A DNA stretch of 39,329 bases, from NCBI RefSeq assembly GCF_001262635.1, contig NZ_JXYH01000032.1, positions 1-39,329 of the forward strand. The letters are read 5' to 3'. Every line of letters starts with the position of its first letter. Position 1 is the first letter of the stretch. The DNA is from Aestuariivita boseongensis (GTDB lineage Bacteria; Pseudomonadota; Alphaproteobacteria; Rhodobacterales; Rhodobacteraceae). A program made the translations under genes and the position numbers. The notes under the pieces are model-generated. The model worked only from the letters and a program-made list of their open reading frames with translations, was not told where the DNA came from and searched no databases. Below, piece after piece: positions 34,335-39,329 of the stretch.

Positions 34335-35282
34335 TTACAGTCTTTCCAGCCTGCATAGGGGCAGCAAGCGACTGGCATCGGCGCGCTCAAACAGCGCAGT
34401 TCCTGGGGTGCTTACTGTGGCAGCAGCCGCTGCCACACCGCATCTCAACGCTTGCTCCGGCGGGTCTCCACACGCAAGCGACCTTGTGAAAGCACCAACC
34501 AGCGCATCCCCGGCGCCGATCTTGCTCACGACGCTAACCTGCGGAGCATGGCAAAAGAATTTGTGCGCACCGGCGACCATGACGGATCCCTGTGAGCCAT
34601 GGCCGGAAACCACAATCCGCGCTACACCACGTCCGATGAGTTGCTCACAGAAATCAAGGTTTTCAGAGACGGATTGCAGTGGGTGGTCGAGCATTTTTTC
34701 CATTTCGCTGCGGTCGAGCCGCAGAACATCCAACGGCGCAACCGGGGAATTGATCAGGTGCAACAGCGGCACCTTGGATGTGTCGACAACCAGACGCCCT
34801 TTGGAGCGCGTCACATCAGCTTGCACCTTTTGCGGAAAATCGTCTGGAAGGCCAAGGGCTACGCCTCCACTCAGTACGACGAAGCCGCCTCTGGGAACAT
34901 TCTGAGTAATACGACCAAGGATCATGCCGGCCTCCGTATCACTCACAGGTTCTCCAGGCAGAGTAAAACGAAACTGGTCGCCCGAAGTGGTGTCAGTAAC
35001 CGCAAGGCTAAAACCCATTGCTGCCGCGACCCGGCATTCTACTGTCGGAACATTTTCCCCTTCCAGCAATGCCAGGAGCAGATCACCCATCGGTCCGCCA
35101 AAAACGACCAACGCCCTGGCGTTTCCGCCCAGCTTTATGATTGCCCGCGCGACGTTTACGCCACCGCCGCCTGGATCAATCTGCGGTTTTTCACAATATA
35201 GCTTAGGCCCAGCTTCAACCCGATCGGTAGAGGTCGAGTAATCGACCGCCGGTTTGAGAGTGATCGTCAGGATTTCAGACAC
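34335..35282 (-). CDS. pfkB: PfkB-family sugar-phosphate kinase (6-phosphofructokinase II/1-phosphofructokinase type)
   Basis: I choose the GTG at 35282 (AAGGTG seven bases upstream), which yields 315 residues and the canonical N-terminus SEILTITLKPAVDYSTS; the longer frame adds 61 residues with no similarity. DPGGGGVNVARAI (37-49) is the first PfkB signature and SKIGAGDALVGAF (253-265) the second, with catalytic Asp259 in GAGD. The tagatose/fructose-phosphate kinase subgroup fits best. It phosphorylates fructose-6-phosphate or fructose-1-phosphate in the cytosol. In several proteobacteria PfkB of this kind belongs to low-oxygen gene sets with cation ATPases, which matches the neighbours here. 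Nearest upstream gene is katG, 420 bases away. Confidence 0.88.
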   Translation of the reverse strand: MSEILTITLKPAVDYSTSTDRVEAGPKLYCEKPQIDPGGGGVNVARAIIKLGGNARALVVFGGPMGDLLLALLEGENVPTVECRVAAAMGFSLAVTDTTSGDQFRFTLPGEPVSDTEAGMILGRITQNVPRGGFVVLSGGVALGLPDDFPQKVQADVTRSKGRLVVDTSKVPLLHLINSPVAPLDVLRLDRSEMEKMLDHPLQSVSENLDFCEQLIGRGVARIVVSGHGSQGSVMVAGAHKFFCHAPQVSVVSKIGAGDALVGAFTRSLACGDPPEQALRCGVAAAAATVSTPGTALFERADASRLLPLCRLERL

Positions 35283-35658
35283 GGTGCACCTTTGCCGGCT
35301 TCGCGCCACCACATCGAAAGAGCCGCTTACAGTGATCATGAAGTGGCTGGCAAACCGGTTCGCTCGGCCTAGCGTTTTCAGCTGGTGTATGATTGCCGGG
35401 CCAAGCTCAAATCTGCAAGTGTTCCAATATGTCCATTCTGAGCTCAGAGCCGACTTGCGATGCAATCAGCTCTAATGGCCGCTCTGCGGACGATCCAGCA
35501 GTGCGCTGTTGAGAACCCTGGATATTGGCGGGCCGCTCTGGAGGGCTTCGGAATTCTCGCGCGTCCGCTTCCGGTGCGTAAGGGTTATCTGCGCGGGAGA
35601 GAGCCAGGCCGAGAGCGGGTCAAGCCGTTACGGCAGATGAATTAAGTGAGGAGGTTGC

Positions 35659-35682
35659 CCGGGCAGCGTGCGCGCCGCCCGG
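35659..35682 (-). terminator. Hairpin downstream of katG
   Basis: CCGGGC (35659-35664) pairs with GCCCGG (35677-35682) 20 bases past the katG stop. It is GC-rich without a T-run. The 35466-35701 stretch otherwise holds nothing I can name. Confidence 0.5.
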
Positions 35683-35701
35683 ACAGGTCGTTTCATCAGG
35701 T

Positions 35702-37900
<2,199 letters not shown>

Positions 37901-37906
37901 TCAGGC

Positions 37907-37939
37907 AAGAGCATGACGCTCTTTCTAGAATAATTCTAG
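37907..37939. promoter_or_regulatory. katG-oxyR divergent operator region
   Basis: Two palindromes stand in the 117-base gap: AAGAGC-ATGAC-GCTCTT (37907-37923) and CTAGAATAATTCTAG (37925-37939), a perfect 15-base dyad with the T-N11-A form of LysR-type boxes. Their placement between katG and a divergent oxyR makes them the likely OxyR binding sites for both promoters. Confidence 0.65.
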
Positions 37940-37996
37940 GTGGAGAGTGCCATTATCTCCAATTTAATTTCCAAAAGAATATGATAAGAAAAAGTT

Positions 37997-38914
37997 ATGA
38001 TGAATCTGACGCTCAAGCAGCTCCGTTACTTCGACGCGCTGGCGCGGCATAGCCATTTTGGCCGGGCCGCCGACGCCTGTTCGATCTCGCAACCTGCGCT
38101 CTCGCTACAAATCAAGGAACTCGAAAGCATGTTCGGCGCGGCACTTGTTGAGAGGGGCGCGCGGGAGATCCGGCTTACACCCATCGGCCTAGATCTTTTG
38201 GCCAAGGGACGACGAATTTTGCTTGCAGTGGAAGAACTAGACGATCTGGTGCGGGCTTCTAAAGGGCCGCTCGCGGGACGGCTCCGGATGGGGGTGATCC
38301 CGACGGTCGCCCCCTATTTCCTACCTCAGATTATCCGCGCGCTGTCGGACCGCTTTCCCGAACTCGACCTCACCCTGCGCGAAGCAGTCACGCAATCGCT
38401 GATCGCCGATTTGCAGGAAGGGCGGATCGACCTTGCAGTGGTCGCCCTTCCGGTTTCGGAACCCACACTGACCGAATTCGCGCTCTTTGAGGAAGACTTC
38501 GTACTGGTTCGGCCTGCTGAGGATGCGGATATGCCTGTACCCAGCGCGCAAACATTACAAACAATGCGTCTGCTTTTGCTCAAAGAGGGGCATTGCTTCC
38601 GCGATCAGGCCCTGTCGTTCTGTAAGTTCGGTGACACCCGGCCTGGTGCTCATATGGAGGGTAGTTCGCTTTCGACGTTGGTGCAAATGGTCGGGGCGGG
38701 CATGGGCGTGACCTTGATACCTGAGATGGCGGTGGACATGGAAACCCGCTCGGCAGACGTGTCCACAGTGCGTTTCGCCGAGCCCAGCCCGTCCCGCACG
38801 ATCGGTATGGTCTGGCGCAAGACCAACCCGCTCTCGGATCAACTGATGCAGATCGGCGCGATTATCCGTGCCATTGGCGGCCCCGTTGCTGCGCCCCGCG
38901 CTAGCCGACGATGA
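37997..38914 (+). CDS. oxyR: Hydrogen-peroxide-sensing LysR regulator (OxyR)
   Basis: A 305-residue LysR-family protein. The N-terminal helix-turn-helix spans about residues 4-63 (LKQLRYFDALARHSHFGRAA, then SISQPALSLQIKELE). The redox cysteines are Cys200 and Cys209 in EGHCFRDQALSFC, matching Cys199 and Cys208 of E. coli OxyR, so the peroxide-driven disulfide should form. The GAGMGVTLIPEMA segment is typical of the effector domain. It is divergent from katG, its expected target. ATG at 38000 is an equally possible start and changes one residue. Confidence 0.95.
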   Translation: MMNLTLKQLRYFDALARHSHFGRAADACSISQPALSLQIKELESMFGAALVERGAREIRLTPIGLDLLAKGRRILLAVEELDDLVRASKGPLAGRLRMGVIPTVAPYFLPQIIRALSDRFPELDLTLREAVTQSLIADLQEGRIDLAVVALPVSEPTLTEFALFEEDFVLVRPAEDADMPVPSAQTLQTMRLLLLKEGHCFRDQALSFCKFGDTRPGAHMEGSSLSTLVQMVGAGMGVTLIPEMAVDMETRSADVSTVRFAEPSPSRTIGMVWRKTNPLSDQLMQIGAIIRAIGGPVAAPRASRR

Positions 38915-39081
38915 CGGCGGCTGGATGTTGCTAAACTGTTGTTTCTTTGACGTCCGTGGCCCGGAAAGGGCACCAACTCGAAACGCGAAGGCATGCCGGA
39001 GGCTGCAATCGCTGCGTCAACTGGCTCTTTGATGGCCTTCACAAACACGGCGAACGATGAGCAGCTAAGCCAGCCTCTTGG

Positions 39082-39329
39082 CCAAGGAAGTAACGTTCTC
39101 TTTGTGTGTGGCCCTTGCGCAGCCGGTGGGCAAAGCACTGGAGCAGTTTGGCGTCCTCTGTCCGTCGCTGCATGAGATTGCCCAAGCCGCCAGCTGAACA
39201 TTAGGGTGCCTTTCTGGGTTGCCAGGATGGGGCGATCCTTCGGTAACTTGTCCAGAACCTCGGCCAGGTCCGAGTGGATTGGCACCGAAACCAGCATTCC
39301 GCCAGACCGCTGAGCCTCCCCAACTGAAC
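39082..39329 (-). pseudogene. Second tyrosine recombinase fragment, frameshifted and cut by the window edge
   Basis: The minus-strand peptide EAQRSGGMLVSVPIHSDL, followed by LAEVLDKLPKDRPILATQKGT, matches the first fragment at 19343-19819 almost residue for residue. After the GT the frame shifts: compared with the first copy there is one extra base near 39200, so LMQRRTEDAKL continues in another frame. Homology ends near 39082, before the His and Tyr of the active site. The gene continues beyond the right edge. It is decayed, diverged by many substitutions from the first copy, and in the same orientation. Confidence 0.75.

Noticed and set aside
34121-34390. Possible transposase remnant between ATP-grasp and pfkB genes
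   Set aside because: Frames on both strands lack DDE or other transposase signatures, and no terminal inverted repeats or target duplications are visible.
39200-39329. Right attachment site (copy of the tRNA-Lys 3' end)
   Set aside because: No match to GGTTCGAATCC followed by the acceptor arm is present near the right edge; it must lie outside if it exists.

Overview
The window is chromosomal DNA from an alphaproteobacterium, most likely a Rhodobacterales (Roseobacter-group) aerobic anoxygenic phototroph. The evidence is a bchY-bchZ-pufQ-pufB-pufA-pufL-pufM-pufC run followed by dxs, a tetraheme pufC with no pufX, and high-GC coding sequence with many ATGA start/stop overlaps. No species is assigned.

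Region 1 (1-8005, + strand) is the end of a photosynthesis gene cluster. It holds the tail of bchY, complete bchZ, the puf operon for LH1 and the reaction centre with its cytochrome, and dxs, which feeds isoprenoid precursors to carotenoids and the phytyl tail. A stem-loop between pufA and pufL and a strong intrinsic terminator 22 bases before the dxs start codon are visible.

Region 2 (8024-15684, - strand) is one tightly packed operon read right to left: two dipeptide/oligopeptide-type ABC permeases, a fused double ATPase, a 49-residue unknown small protein, an aldehyde dehydrogenase, a short-chain dehydrogenase, a P1/NylC-type peptidase-amidase and an alpha/beta hydrolase. It looks like uptake plus catabolism of an amide- or peptide-like compound. 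No substrate-binding protein gene is present. An HDAC-like deacetylase diverges from it.

Region 3 (16880-19335) is core-like: mtaB and dapF (- strand, coupled), then tRNA-Lys(UUU) with an encoded CCA.

Region 4 (19336 to the right edge) looks like an island inserted at tRNA-Lys. A truncated tyrosine recombinase lies 7 bases after the tRNA, and a second diverged, frameshifted copy in the same orientation lies at the right edge. Between them are: an NTF2-like protein; an isopenicillin-N-synthase-like oxygenase; a four-gene coupled operon (AMP-forming acyl-CoA synthetase, fused E1 alpha-beta 2-oxoacid dehydrogenase, lipoyl E2, acyl carrier protein) behind a near-consensus FNR-type box; a class I aminotransferase; a P-type Ca2+-like ATPase; a class II glutamine amidotransferase facing away from an ATP-grasp ligase; a PfkB sugar-phosphate kinase; and katG with a divergent oxyR. 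Together these suggest a module for low-oxygen carbon/energy metabolism and peroxide stress. The acs-E1-E2-ACP operon and the amidotransferase/ATP-grasp pair are the best candidates for undescribed biology.
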